Source of the DNA: Anaerolineales bacterium
Lineage (GTDB): Bacteria > Chloroflexota > Anaerolineae > Anaerolineales > DRMV01
NCBI GenBank assembly: GCA_026996855.1
Contig: JALWJZ010000031.1
Location: forward strand, 1-58,703
DNA length: 58,703 nucleotides
Reading direction: 5' to 3'
Part shown: piece by piece, positions 28,501 to 36,357 of the stretch
Numbering within the stretch: the stretch's first letter is position 1
How the letters are laid out: each line of letters opens with the position of its first letter
Program-made: the position numbers and the translations under genes
The notes under the pieces: model-generated
Told to the model about the DNA's origin: nothing
Database searches by the model: none
The model's input: only the letters and a program-made list of their open reading frames with translations

Positions 28501-28924
28501 CGCGGCGCACGCCCATGTTGCGGACGAAGTAGGTGATAAAGAACCAAACGACGTAAAGGGTGACGTACTCCAGCACCAGGGTAAAAGGCTGGCGATAAAA
28601 CAACGTCGCGAGGAACGCGAGGAAAAACGTCAGTCCCGCGCCTCGCCACAAACCCCAGGTGTAAAAACCCAGCAGGGCAGCGGTAAAGAGGAGCGGGAAG
28701 GCAACCCGTGTTTCCCAGAACAAGGATACGCCAGGGTCCCGCTGGGGGAAGGCCACCAGCAAAGCCAGCATCCCCACCCCCAGGGAGGCTAAACGATAGG
28801 GCCACACAGTAAGAGCCGGGATGGAACGTTCCCCAATTTTCCAAATCCCCCAGCCGATAAGGGCAACCAACGCCACGGCCCAAATGGTCAGGGCCCAAAA
28901 GACCGTTGTGCTAAACCAAACCAT
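25520..28924 (-). CDS. Large membrane sensor histidine kinase (HAMP-GAF-PAS-HisKA-HATPase)
   Basis: The 1134-residue kinase has ~7-8 N-terminal membrane segments (~8-255). An extracytoplasmic sensor region (~260-500) is followed by a further membrane segment (~527-543), HAMP (~545-595), a GAF-like domain (~605-755) and PAS (~765-870). HisKA has the phosphoaccepting His884 in ISHDLRSPL. The HATPase has NALKYTPEG, VEDTGIGI and GKGLGLAIV. A Lys/Arg/Glu-rich tail of about 30 residues ends the protein. GAGGA precedes ATG 28924. A second kinase and an OmpR-type regulator lie upstream on the same strand, so the partner is probably shared. Confidence 0.93.
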   Translation of the reverse strand: MVWFSTTVFWALTIWAVALVALIGWGIWKIGERSIPALTVWPYRLASLGVGMLALLVAFPQRDPGVSLFWETRVAFPLLFTAALLGFYTWGLWRGAGLTFFLAFLATLFYRQPFTLVLEYVTLYVVWFFITYFVRNMGVRRALVVLFVFVSMIVAGVGVMLLSLIINTLSLGIDVAYWAQLVKTVLLDRLRWYALEIFLAGMVVHIGDLFLRRRLGPDYDQVLWRPILTRDPRLTTLFLFTAIPAGLLLWFVLSLLGIHTASDQAKDILQTRFEGFAQTAAHQTEFFFEFAHRRLRRWAEDKVWTAVSAGSASQAVDLLNDFMGEDVPFHELLLVDILESRMLVGVRRGGDTTTPPNLSLAEKRQIALFQQIQELDYLDLVETPRFQITRVTFFMRLKHRPNWLLVARTRIGESFYMKPVIKGLNDIAASAGGRGFLLTQQGDPLVLNAQDQEFVDLVRYYVLPSLSEEQLRGGLTYTQHVRLPNGQLYIAFYHPMRGISWSVLVLVPVVYLHNLAVQTGSALAWWSGIQLVLIFLFAFFVLRSVTAPLTELAREARRLAAGDLNHPLPQGGLAEVRELRESFETMRKSLKARLDELQRLLDVGRQLVASLDWSQVITPVLDAALYAPEARVARVALVPDFFPPGISSETQRFFGRGHVHGRFIVLDETLLQSLTEEDYRLVKLSQVWPSHLLAMPEDLGPDAHILLLPMWHQGEPIGTFYVVFTCLPERWEALLRYYRTLAEQLRLALSSARLYTQAVTERQRLEAVLWSTPDAIFMTDTNLQVVLANLSARELFGWPKQNDAYPLSFEQAFTMEELADMLLSTQHTAQSREMAFPDGRVYFVTVAPVRVRGRQMGQVGILRDITHFKRAESAKAEFVAAISHDLRSPLTLIRGYTSMLEMGGELTERQRRYIQQILMAVDNIAALVENLLELSRLDMGMELHPEWVPLRETIVQIVRSYELHARQKNIQISTEFHPDTPAFIEVDSSLFQRAIQNLVDNALKYTPEGGRVRIRVEPRGRDRVLLVVEDTGIGIAPAERERLFDRFFQAERARKMRAGGKGLGLAIVKSMVERHHGRIWVESEVGQGSRFYIELPIRQPREEENEGKPSQARKDGKTRKRKSLSPERKKDGKS

Positions 28925-29034
28925 ATACCATCCTCGGCGGTGGGGCCGCTTTTATCTCGATGAAGCCCTGTAATAAAAAACACATTGCACGGGGCTTATC
29001 TCGCTTGCACTGTAAAGCCATTTTACCAAGCAAT

Positions 29035-30429
29035 TCATTTGCCCTCACGCGGCAACGTCAGGCGAAACCGAGTGCCCCGGCCCACTTGGCTTTCAACGGA
29101 GACGCGTCCGCCGTGGGCTTCCACCAGAGCCTTGACAATGGCCAGGCCCAGGCCCGAAGATTTCCCGCTTTCACTACGAGCCACATCCACCCGATAAAAG
29201 CGCTCAAAAATATAGGGCAAATGTTCCGGGGGAATGCCCTCGCCTGTATCCTCTACTTCCAGCACCACGTGGCCGTTGTCCGCGTAGGCCCGCAGAGTGA
29301 TGCGCCCCCCTTCCGGCGTGTAGCGCAACGCGTTGCTCACCAGGTTGTCCAGCGCCCGCCGGATACGATGGGCATCCACGCGAGCCTCAAGGGGACGCAC
29401 CTCGGCTTCCACCCGCAATTGGATGCCTTGGCGCTCGGCCCGAGGACGGAAACTCTGGGCCACGTGCTCCACCAGATCCGCCACGTCCACCTTCTCCCTC
29501 TGCAATTCCAATCGCCCGGCATCGTGCAGGAAAAGGAGGCGCAAGTCGTCCACCAGGCGTTGCAGGTATTGGGTCTCCCGGTACAACACCTGAAAGACCT
29601 CCGGGTCGGGATCCACAAGTCCGTCCCGGAGGGATTCGGCATACCCCAAAAGCACGCTGATGGGCGTGCGCAAATCGTGGGCCAGGTCCGCGGTCATTTG
29701 CTTGCGCAAGTGTTCGGCCCGGGCCAGAGCGGTACTCATGGCATTGAAGGTGGTGGTGAGTTGGTACAATTCCCGGTTCCAGGCCGGGGGAGAGACTTGC
29801 AAGCCCAGCCGACCGCGAGCCACCCGATGCATGGCCTGGATAAGCCGATGCACCGGCCGGGTAAAAGCCAGGGCCAGAACCAGGCCCACGGCCAGCGCCA
29901 CGGCCAAGGCCAGGAAACCGCTCATCCAGGCCGAACGGCGCACCTGGGCCAGCGTGGTTTGCTCCGCGGCGTCCAGGAACTGTTCCATATGAGTCGGCCG
30001 CATCCATAACCAGCCTACGATTTCCCCCCCAACACGAATGGGCAGCCGGTCCTGGGTCCAATCCCTCGGGAGGGGACGCCCCAGGGCACCGGCCACAGGT
30101 CTGCCTTCAGGGTCGGTGAGCACCCAGGGCGCGCGCAACAGCATCCGACGCTGTTGAGACGAAAGACCGGGCGCGCCCGCTTCCAACCATCGGTCCAGAC
30201 CGTCCCACGAGCCCCGGCGCTGATAATAGGCGGCCAAGGGGCGGAGCAAGGACTCCCGCACCCGGCGCACTTGCCACGCATTCAAGACCCCCTCGATGCG
30301 ACGCTGGGCAATGAACGCGGTGAGCATGGTGCCCACCAGGGCCACGCCGACGAAGGCCAACGTAAGCCACCAAAACAGGGGCAAACCCCTTCCGCTGGGC
30401 CGCTGGGATAGGGAAGAAGAGGCGGTCAT
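29035..30429 (-). CDS. Sensor histidine kinase (HAMP-HisKA-HATPase), partner of the regulator at 30431
   Basis: The 464-residue classic membrane kinase has helices at ~18-40 and ~166-189, with an extracytoplasmic domain between. HAMP (~190-242), HisKA with His251 (DLAHDLRTPISVLLGYAESL), and the HATPase motifs NALRYTPEG, VEDTGEGIP and SSGLGLAIVK follow. ATG 30429 is one base after the regulator stop, and GGAGGG lies in the regulator's last codons. Coupling and gene order make this the cognate kinase. The signal is unknown. Confidence 0.93.
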   Translation of the reverse strand: MTASSSLSQRPSGRGLPLFWWLTLAFVGVALVGTMLTAFIAQRRIEGVLNAWQVRRVRESLLRPLAAYYQRRGSWDGLDRWLEAGAPGLSSQQRRMLLRAPWVLTDPEGRPVAGALGRPLPRDWTQDRLPIRVGGEIVGWLWMRPTHMEQFLDAAEQTTLAQVRRSAWMSGFLALAVALAVGLVLALAFTRPVHRLIQAMHRVARGRLGLQVSPPAWNRELYQLTTTFNAMSTALARAEHLRKQMTADLAHDLRTPISVLLGYAESLRDGLVDPDPEVFQVLYRETQYLQRLVDDLRLLFLHDAGRLELQREKVDVADLVEHVAQSFRPRAERQGIQLRVEAEVRPLEARVDAHRIRRALDNLVSNALRYTPEGGRITLRAYADNGHVVLEVEDTGEGIPPEHLPYIFERFYRVDVARSESGKSSGLGLAIVKALVEAHGGRVSVESQVGRGTRFRLTLPREGK

Positions 30430-30430
30430 G

Positions 30431-31135
30431 TCATCCCTCCAGCCACTCCGGCGGCGAGAAGCGATACCCCACACCGTGTACCGTCAAAATGTACCGAGGC
30501 TTCTTGGGGTTGGCCTCGATTTTCGCCCGCAAGTGGGCAATATGCGAATCCACCGTGCGCTCATAACCTTCGTAGATCCCGCCGTCGGAAACGGCTTCCA
30601 GCAACTGGGCGCGAGTGTACACCCGTCCGGGATGGCGCATCATAGTCGTAAGCAGCGCGAACTCAGTAGGGGTCAGATGCACCTCCCGACCTCGAACCCA
30701 CACCCGGCGCTGCTCCAGGTCCACCTCCAGACCGCCGTAAGCCATCCGTCGCGAGGGTTGGGAGTGGGCCCCCTCCACCCGACGCAACACCGCACGCACT
30801 CGGGCCAGCAGTTCCCGCATGTGGAAGGGTTTGGTCACGTAATCGTCCGCGCCCAGTTCCAGGCCCAAAACCCGGTCCTCTTCTTCCACCCGGGCCGTTA
30901 GCATGATGATAGGCGTATCCGCCTCCCGCCGATGGGCCTGCATGAACGCGTATCCGTCCATTTCGGGCATCATGATGTCCAGGATGATGAGGTCAGGGGA
31001 ATGGCGACGAGCCTTTTCCAGCGCCTCTCGACCGTTATACGCGGTTACGACCCGATATCCCTCCTTCTCCAGGGCACGACGCAGCAAATCCACCAGGCTG
31101 CGCTTGTCGTCCACCACCAGAATGGTCTTGGGCAT
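30431..31135 (-). CDS. OmpR/PhoB-family response regulator
   Basis: The 234-residue DNA-binding regulator has a receiver domain (1-115) with acidic Asp9/Asp10, phosphoacceptor Asp53 (LIILDIMMPEMDG), Thr80 and Lys102 (YVTKPF). A winged-helix output domain (~130-230) ends in the usual TVHGVGYRF. GGGAG precedes ATG 31135. It leads the minus-strand operon with the 464-residue kinase. TATAAT-type promoter sequences lie 65-92 bases upstream, back to back with the prfB promoter. Confidence 0.95.
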   Translation of the reverse strand: MPKTILVVDDKRSLVDLLRRALEKEGYRVVTAYNGREALEKARRHSPDLIILDIMMPEMDGYAFMQAHRREADTPIIMLTARVEEEDRVLGLELGADDYVTKPFHMRELLARVRAVLRRVEGAHSQPSRRMAYGGLEVDLEQRRVWVRGREVHLTPTEFALLTTMMRHPGRVYTRAQLLEAVSDGGIYEGYERTVDSHIAHLRAKIEANPKKPRYILTVHGVGYRFSPPEWLEG

Positions 31136-31199
31136 TGCTCCCAACTCCCGACAGGCATGATTACGACCACCTCTCAGCAACCCACAAGCGGCTTCTTCA

Positions 31200-31227
31200 A
31201 TTATAGGGGAAGTCGCAGATTTGTCGG
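31200..31227 (-). promoter_or_regulatory. Promoter for the two-component operon
   Basis: Read on the minus strand, CCGACA (a 4/6 match to TTGACA), 16 bases and TATAAT lie 65 bases before the regulator start. Confidence 0.5.
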
Positions 31228-31245
31228 AAAGGAAAGCAATACCCG

Positions 31246-31255
31246 CGGGTATAAT
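31246..31255 (+). promoter_or_regulatory. CGGGTATAAT -10-type motif before prfB
   Basis: The identical 10-mer occurs before ubiA (40645) and the deacetylase gene (46711). No clear -35 is present. It lies 62 bases before the prfB start. Confidence 0.5.
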
Positions 31256-31317
31256 GGCAACGGTTTGAGACAAGGAAGCAAATGTTCGGCGAAGACCCAC
31301 ACAACAGGAGGTGGAAG

Positions 31318-32419
31318 ATGGCAACCTTAGAAGAACGCCTGCGTCAGGCCATGGAACAATTCCAGGCTTTGTGGAGGTATCTTTGACCTGGACGGGAAAC
31401 GGGCCGAACTGGATTCCTTGGAAGCGAAAGCCCGGGACGCATCCCTGTGGGACAACCCTGAAGAAGCCCGCCGCATCATGCAGCGGCTGACCGCATTGCG
31501 AGACGAGGTTCAGGGTTGGGAAGCACTGAAACAACGCATCCAAGATGCCCTGGAACTGGTGGAATTGGGGGACCCGGACCTGCAGGAAGAACTGGAGGCT
31601 GAAGTCGAGGCCATCGAAAAGGAATTGGAACGCCGCGAACTGGAAACCCTGTTGGCCGGCCCGTATGACAAGAGCAGCGCCCTGTTGAGCATTCATGCCG
31701 GGGCCGGCGGCACCGACGCCCACGACTGGGCCGAAATGCTTCTCCGCATGTACCTGCGCTGGGCCGAAAAACGGGGGTACGAGGCGGAAATTCTGGATTA
31801 TCAGCCCGGCGAAGAGGCCGGCATCAAAAGCGTCACCGTGGCCGTGAACGGCCCCTATGCCTACGGCTATCTCAAAGCGGAGAAAGGCGTGCACCGCCTG
31901 GTGCGCATCTCCCCCTTTGACGCCTCAAAGCGGCGGCACACGTCCTTCGCATTGGTCGAAGTGCTCCCCCAGGTGGAAGAGGACGTGGACGTCACCATTC
32001 ACCCCAACGAATTGCGCGTTGAAACCTTTCGCGCCTCTTCGGCCGGGGGCCAGCACGTGCAAAAGAACGCCACCGCGGTGCGCATCACCCACATTCCCAC
32101 CGGCATCGTGGTGCAATGCCAGAACGAGCGCTCCCTGACCCAGAACAAGAAAAACGCGATGCGGGTGCTCAAGGCCCGCTTGCTGGAACTCAAGCAGCAA
32201 GAGCAGGCCAGGAAGATAGCCGAACTCAAAGGCGCGTATCAAAAGGCCGAATGGGGCAACCAAATTCGCTCCTACGTGCTGCATCCCTACCAGTTGGTGA
32301 AAGACCATCGCACGGGTTACGAGGTGGGCAACGCCCAGGCCGTGCTGGACGGCGACCTGGATGGCTTCATCGAGGCCTACCTGCGCCAGCAGGTGTCCCA
32401 GGCGGAAAAGTCGGGATGA
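31318..32419 (+). CDS. prfB: Peptide chain release factor 2, made by programmed +1 frameshift
   Basis: RF2 recognises UGA/UAA stop codons and releases the peptide. Translation starts at ATG 31318 (AGGAGG upstream), reads 22 codons, then meets in-frame TGA at 31384-31386. Skipping T31384 joins the second frame (31385-32419), giving 366 residues. The SPF stop-recognition tripeptide is at 198-200 and the catalytic GGQ at 243-245. The internal Shine-Dalgarno-like GGAGG, CTT and TGA-C match the known autoregulatory prfB signal. Without the frameshift the gene would look truncated. Confidence 0.97.
31373..31387 (+). promoter_or_regulatory. Programmed +1 frameshift signal of prfB
   Basis: GGAGG (31373-31377), a 3-base spacer, slippery CTT, stop TGA and a following C are arranged exactly as in the classical prfB signal. 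Low RF2 lets the ribosome slip and make more RF2. Confidence 0.95.
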
Positions 32420-32485
32420 ACGTGTGGGGGCTCACCGGCCTGCGTCGGCGTTTCCAGGTAGGAAACCCTGCCCCCTCTTCCGTGT

Positions 32486-32494
32486 TGGTACAAT
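32486..32494 (+). promoter_or_regulatory. Extended -10 promoter before the E2 gene
   Basis: TGGTACAAT fits an extended -10 (TGn-TACAAT), 38 bases before the E2 start. No good -35 is visible. Confidence 0.45.
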
Positions 32495-32532
32495 AAGAGC
32501 GCCTTTGGCCACACCCTCGAGGAGGTAACCGT

Positions 32533-33891
32533 ATGCCCCTGGAATTTCGCATGCCCCGCCTGGGTGAAGGCGTCATCGAGGCCACGGTTTCCCGCTGGCT
32601 GAAGAAAGAGGGCGAGCCCGTGGAAGAAGGCGAGCCCATCGTGGAAGTGAGCACGGACAAGGTGGACACGGAAATCCCCGCGCCGACGGATGGGGTATTG
32701 CAAAAAATCCTGGTGCCCGAAGGCGAAACCGTGCCCGTGGATACGGTGCTGGCCCTCATCGCGGTGGAAGAAGGGGAGGGAATCGCGGTCGCGCCTCAAG
32801 CCGAGCCTGCGGCCGTGGCCGAAGCCGCCCAGGTGACCGCGCCCCAGGCCGCGCCCGCGGCAGCGGCCACGCCCACGGCTGCACCCCCTACCCGCTGGCG
32901 CCCCGGACGCCACCCCGAACTGGGCTGGATCTCGCCCCTGGTGGCCAAATTGGCCAACGAGCACGGCGTGGACCTGCACCAGGTGAAGGGCACCGGCCTG
33001 CGCGGCCGCATCACCAAACGGGACGTGCTGGCCTACCTGGAGCAACGGGCCAAGGCCGCGCCGGCACCTGTGACTGAGCCAAGACCGGCCCCGGCTCCAG
33101 CGCCCCCTCCCGAGGCCCCCGCGGCGCCTGCACCCTTGCCCGAGGCCCTCACCGTCACCCCGCCGGAGCCTGGGGTGCAACCCAAACCCGTGGTGCCCCT
33201 CCCCGGCGACGAGTTGGTTCCCCTCACCAACATGCGCAAGCGCATCGCGGAGCACATGGTGTACTCCAAGCGGGTGGCACCCCACGCCACCACCGTCATG
33301 GAGGCCGACCTACACCGGGTGGTGGCCCACCGCAACGCGCACAAGGCCGAGTTCGCCCGCCAGGGGGTGCGCCTCACCTTCACCCCCTACTTCGTGGTGG
33401 CCGCGGTCAAAGCGTTGCAGGCCTACCCCGTGGTCAACAGTTCCTGGACGGACCAGGGCCTGCTCATGCACAAGGTCATCAACATCGGCATCGCGGTGAG
33501 CCTGGGCGAGAAGGGCCTGATGGTACCCGTCATCAAGAACGCCCACACCCTTTCCCTGCTGGGCATTGCCCAAAAGGTGCAGGACCTGGCCGAACGGGCC
33601 CGCAAGGGCGCGCTTCAGCCCGACGAAATCACCGGAAGCACCTTCAGCGTCACCAACCACGGCGTGACCGGCTCCCTCTTCGCCACGCCCATCATCAACC
33701 AACCCAACGTGGCCATCCTGGGCGTGGGCGCCATCAAGAAGCGGGTGGTGGTGCTGGAAGGCGATGTGCTGGCCATCCGCCCTATGGTGTACCTTTCCCT
33801 GTCCTTCGACCACCGGGTCATCGACGGCGCGGTGGCCGACATGTTCCTGGCCAAAGTGGTGGAAACCCTGGAGAACTGGCCGAAGGTATGA
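32533..33891 (+). CDS. 2-oxo acid dehydrogenase E2 (dihydrolipoamide acyltransferase)
   Basis: The 452-residue E2 core protein has a lipoyl domain (1-77) with lipoylated Lys43 in VSTDKVDTE. An Ala/Pro linker, a peripheral-subunit-binding domain (~130-172, WISPLVAKLANEHGVDL), a second Ala/Pro-rich linker and a catalytic domain follow. His427 and Asp431 lie in SFDHRVIDG. Whether it serves pyruvate, branched-chain or another 2-oxo acid cannot be told from this sequence. E1 and E3 genes are not adjacent. GAGGAGGTAACCGT precedes ATG 32533, and a strong hairpin follows the stop. Confidence 0.93.
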   Translation: MPLEFRMPRLGEGVIEATVSRWLKKEGEPVEEGEPIVEVSTDKVDTEIPAPTDGVLQKILVPEGETVPVDTVLALIAVEEGEGIAVAPQAEPAAVAEAAQVTAPQAAPAAAATPTAAPPTRWRPGRHPELGWISPLVAKLANEHGVDLHQVKGTGLRGRITKRDVLAYLEQRAKAAPAPVTEPRPAPAPAPPPEAPAAPAPLPEALTVTPPEPGVQPKPVVPLPGDELVPLTNMRKRIAEHMVYSKRVAPHATTVMEADLHRVVAHRNAHKAEFARQGVRLTFTPYFVVAAVKALQAYPVVNSSWTDQGLLMHKVINIGIAVSLGEKGLMVPVIKNAHTLSLLGIAQKVQDLAERARKGALQPDEITGSTFSVTNHGVTGSLFATPIINQPNVAILGVGAIKKRVVVLEGDVLAIRPMVYLSLSFDHRVIDGAVADMFLAKVVETLENWPKV

Positions 33892-33895
33892 CCCC

Positions 33896-33922
33896 GGGGG
33901 AGGCCGGTTGGCCTCCCCCTTT
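33896..33922 (+). terminator. Terminator after the E2 gene
   Basis: GGGGGAGGCC and GGCCTCCCCC form a perfect 10-bp stem around GGTT, followed by TTT, 5 bases after the stop. Confidence 0.8.
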
Positions 33923-33966
33923 CCCCACCGCTGGCAAGCGCCGCCGGCCCCGAGGAAAGCCTGCTC

Positions 33967-34542
33967 ATGACCGCACCCCAGACCCCACCGAAAGAAGCCA
34001 AACAAGTACGAGTATGGCCGCGCGTTCTGGGCATGGTGCTGGTGCTGGCCCTGAGCGTGCTTATCTTGCTGTATCAGGACACCCTTCGGGAAATGGCCCC
34101 GTACGGCTATGCCGGGGTGTTCTTCATCACCCTGGTGGCCAATGCCTCGGTCATTCTGCCCCTCCCGGGCCTGGTGCTCCCCTTTGCCTTAGGTGCGGTG
34201 CTACATCCCTTTTGGGTGGCCATGGCCGCGGCCGCCGGGGCTACCCTGGGAGAACTTTCCGGGTACGTATTGGGCTTGAGTGGTCAGGCCTTTGTGGAGG
34301 ACTATCGGATTTACCGGCGCCTCAAAACCCTGATGGAACGCTACGGGCCGTGGGTCATCCTGGCAACGGCCTTGTTGCCCCTGCCCCTGTTCGACTTCGT
34401 GGGCATCCTGGCCGGGGCCACCCGCTGGCCCTTGTGGCGCTTTCTGTTCTGGGTCTTCTTGGGGAAGGCCATCAAGATGCTCGTGGTCACCTACTTCGGC
34501 GGCCTTCTGTTGCCCTGGCTGGGGGTGGTTTCGCCCTACTAA
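33967..34542 (+). CDS. VTT/DedA-like membrane protein
   Basis: The 191-residue inner-membrane protein has an N-terminal helix (~17-37) and four or five further hydrophobic segments. Motifs LPLPGLVLPFALGAVLHPF and GATLGELSGYVLG resemble the VTT (DedA/TMEM41B) domain, including the conserved Glu in GELSGY. Members are linked to lipid scrambling or undecaprenyl-phosphate recycling and membrane homeostasis. The start at 33967 is 45 bases after the terminator hairpin, with GAGGAAAGCCTGCTC before it. Confidence 0.78.
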   Translation: MTAPQTPPKEAKQVRVWPRVLGMVLVLALSVLILLYQDTLREMAPYGYAGVFFITLVANASVILPLPGLVLPFALGAVLHPFWVAMAAAAGATLGELSGYVLGLSGQAFVEDYRIYRRLKTLMERYGPWVILATALLPLPLFDFVGILAGATRWPLWRFLFWVFLGKAIKMLVVTYFGGLLLPWLGVVSPY

Positions 34543-34698
34543 GAGATGGCGCGATTGCATCGTAGCCCGCATCGGGCGCGGGGCCGCGGGAAGAGAAATG
34601 TTTCAGCAAGCCGAAGCCGTTACACTATCGCAAACCCATCGGGCGAAAGCGGTCATTCTGGAACGCTTATCCCTTCGGATTCCCCAGCCGGAGGCACC

Positions 34699-35397
34699 AT
34701 GACCTGGGAAGCCCTTTTCTTCGACCTGGACGGCACCCTGTACCACCCCGAGCAGGGCTTGTGGCAGGCCGTGGGACGGCGCATCGAGGCCTTTCTCCAA
34801 CAGTACCTGGGCCTTTCGCCCCAGGAAGCCCGCCAACAACGTCTTCGCTTCGCCGAACGCTACGGCACCACCTTGCGCGGCTTGCAAGAGGAGCACGGCC
34901 TGGACCCGTGGGAATACCTGACCTACGTGGGTCAGGTGCCCGTGGAAGCGTACATCCACCCCGACCCGCACCTGCGAGCTCTGCTGGAAAGCCTGCCCTA
35001 CCCCAAGTGGGTGTTCACCAACGCGGACGCGCCCTATGCTCGACGGGTGCTCCGCTCCCTGGGGGTGGAAGACCTGTTCCAGGGCATCATCGACATCCAG
35101 GCCATGGGCTGGGTTCCCAAGCCCCAGAAGGAAGCCTTCCGGCGGGCCTGGGCCGCGGCCGGGGTGCGCCATCCCGCCCGTACCCTGCTGGTGGACGACC
35201 TGGTGCGCAACGTTCGGGGCGCGCTGGAGGCCGGCATGGCCGCGGTGTTGGTGCATCCTCAACCACCGGCCGAATCCCTGCCCTGGATTCCGAGCCTGGA
35301 GCATCTGCCCGCATGGCTGAACGGCCACGCGCCGATCGCTGCCCCTGCCGCGGACGAACCTTCACCGTCCGAAAAACAAAATGCTGCCGGAGCATGA
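34699..35397 (+). CDS. HAD-superfamily hydrolase, pyrimidine 5'-nucleotidase-like
   Basis: The 232-residue phosphatase has motif I FFDLDGTLY (nucleophile Asp9, Asp11), motif II WVFTNAD, a lysine in WVPKPQ and motif III LLVDDLVRN. The cap and the FTNAD/Y-rich pattern resemble the SDT1-type pyrimidine nucleotidase group. GGAGG lies 5 bases before ATG 34699. The C-terminal 25 residues are low-complexity. It leads a tight run with the small membrane protein and npdG, so it may share their promoter. Confidence 0.83.
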   Translation: MTWEALFFDLDGTLYHPEQGLWQAVGRRIEAFLQQYLGLSPQEARQQRLRFAERYGTTLRGLQEEHGLDPWEYLTYVGQVPVEAYIHPDPHLRALLESLPYPKWVFTNADAPYARRVLRSLGVEDLFQGIIDIQAMGWVPKPQKEAFRRAWAAAGVRHPARTLLVDDLVRNVRGALEAGMAAVLVHPQPPAESLPWIPSLEHLPAWLNGHAPIAAPAADEPSPSEKQNAAGA

Positions 35398-35416
35398 ACC
35401 GCAAAAGGAGGCAAAC

Positions 35417-35668
35417 ATGCCCATTGTGCTGACGGCCTGGCAGAAAATCCTGTGCATCTTGGGGCTGGTGGTGTTGATTCACTGGTACATTTTCACCGAA
35501 TGGAAACATCGCTCCCTGGCACGCGCGGTGCGCTCGCTGCGAAAAATGGCCCGGGTGGCTCGCGATCCCTGGGCCGAAGAACGGGCCATGATGCACGAAT
35601 TGCGGGAACGGGTCGCCCATCTGGAAGAATCGGCATCGAAACCCAACGAAGAGGAGGACGTCCCATGA
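35417..35668 (+). CDS. Small single-pass membrane protein, unknown
   Basis: The 83-residue protein has one N-terminal membrane helix (~7-25) followed by a basic then acidic, helix-prone cytoplasmic tail that may form a coiled coil. AAGGAGG lies 6 bases before ATG 35417. Its stop overlaps the npdG start (ATGA, 35665-35668), so the two are coupled. I recognise no family. A role in tethering or regulating the F420 reductase is only a guess from position. Confidence 0.75.
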   Translation: MPIVLTAWQKILCILGLVVLIHWYIFTEWKHRSLARAVRSLRKMARVARDPWAEERAMMHELRERVAHLEESASKPNEEEDVP

Positions 35669-36327
35669 ACAAGCCCACTCTGGCCATCCTGGGAGGTACC
35701 GGCAAAGAGGGCCGGGGCTTGGCCTATCGCTGGGCCAAGGCCGGATACCCCATCATCATTGGCTCCCGCTCCCCGGAGCGGGCCCAAAAGGCCGCCGCGG
35801 CCCTGCGGGAACGGGTGCCCGGCGCGCGGGTGCAGGGCATGGAAAACCGGGACGCGGCCGCGGCCGCGGACATGGTGGTGGTCAGCGTGCCCTACGCGGG
35901 TTTCCGCGCCCTGCTGGAGCACATTCGGGACGCGGTCCAGGGCAAAATTGTGGTCAACGTGGTGGTGCCCCTCAAGCCGCCCAAGGTGACCAAGGTGCAA
36001 CTTCCCCCCGAGGGCAGCGCGGCCCAGGAGGCCCAGGCCATCCTGGGGCCGGAGGTGGCCGTGGTGGACGCGTTCCAGAACATTTCCCACGAACTCCTGG
36101 ATGGCGACGACCCCATCGACTGCGACGTGTTGGTCACCGGCAAGGGCAAGGCCAACCGGCAGCAGGTGATTCGCCTGGTGGAAGACGCGGGCTTGCGGGC
36201 CTGGGACGCGGGCCCCATCGAAAACAGCGCGGTGGTGGAAGGACTGACCAGCGTGCTCATCTACCTGAACAAGACCTACGGCTCCACCCACGCGGGGGTG
36301 CGCATCACCGGCATCCAACGGGAGTGA
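35665..36327 (+). CDS. npdG: NADPH-dependent F420 reductase
   Basis: The 220-residue reductase moves hydride between NADP(H) and coenzyme F420. The N-terminal dinucleotide fold has ILGGTGKEGRGLAYRWA and the NADP-selecting SRSPERA. VVSVPYAG and VVDAFQNISHELL follow the archaeal and actinobacterial Fno/NpdG pattern. GAGGAGGACGTCCC precedes ATG 35665. With cofD it shows both synthesis and use of F420. The start overlaps the upstream small membrane gene. Confidence 0.93.
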   Translation: MNKPTLAILGGTGKEGRGLAYRWAKAGYPIIIGSRSPERAQKAAAALRERVPGARVQGMENRDAAAAADMVVVSVPYAGFRALLEHIRDAVQGKIVVNVVVPLKPPKVTKVQLPPEGSAAQEAQAILGPEVAVVDAFQNISHELLDGDDPIDCDVLVTGKGKANRQQVIRLVEDAGLRAWDAGPIENSAVVEGLTSVLIYLNKTYGSTHAGVRITGIQRE

Positions 36328-36357
36328 GCCGCTCCCTCCCTTGTGTGCGAGGGAAAC

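Noticed and set aside
28949-29003. TTATCTCG direct repeats (28952 and 28996) as regulator binding sites
   Set aside because: Eight bases repeated once, 44 bases apart, could be chance, and no third copy or link to the regulator is visible.
25520-31135. Possible phosphorelay or defence-type signalling island
   Set aside because: All components are ordinary two-component parts; no effector, nuclease or transfer signs accompany them.
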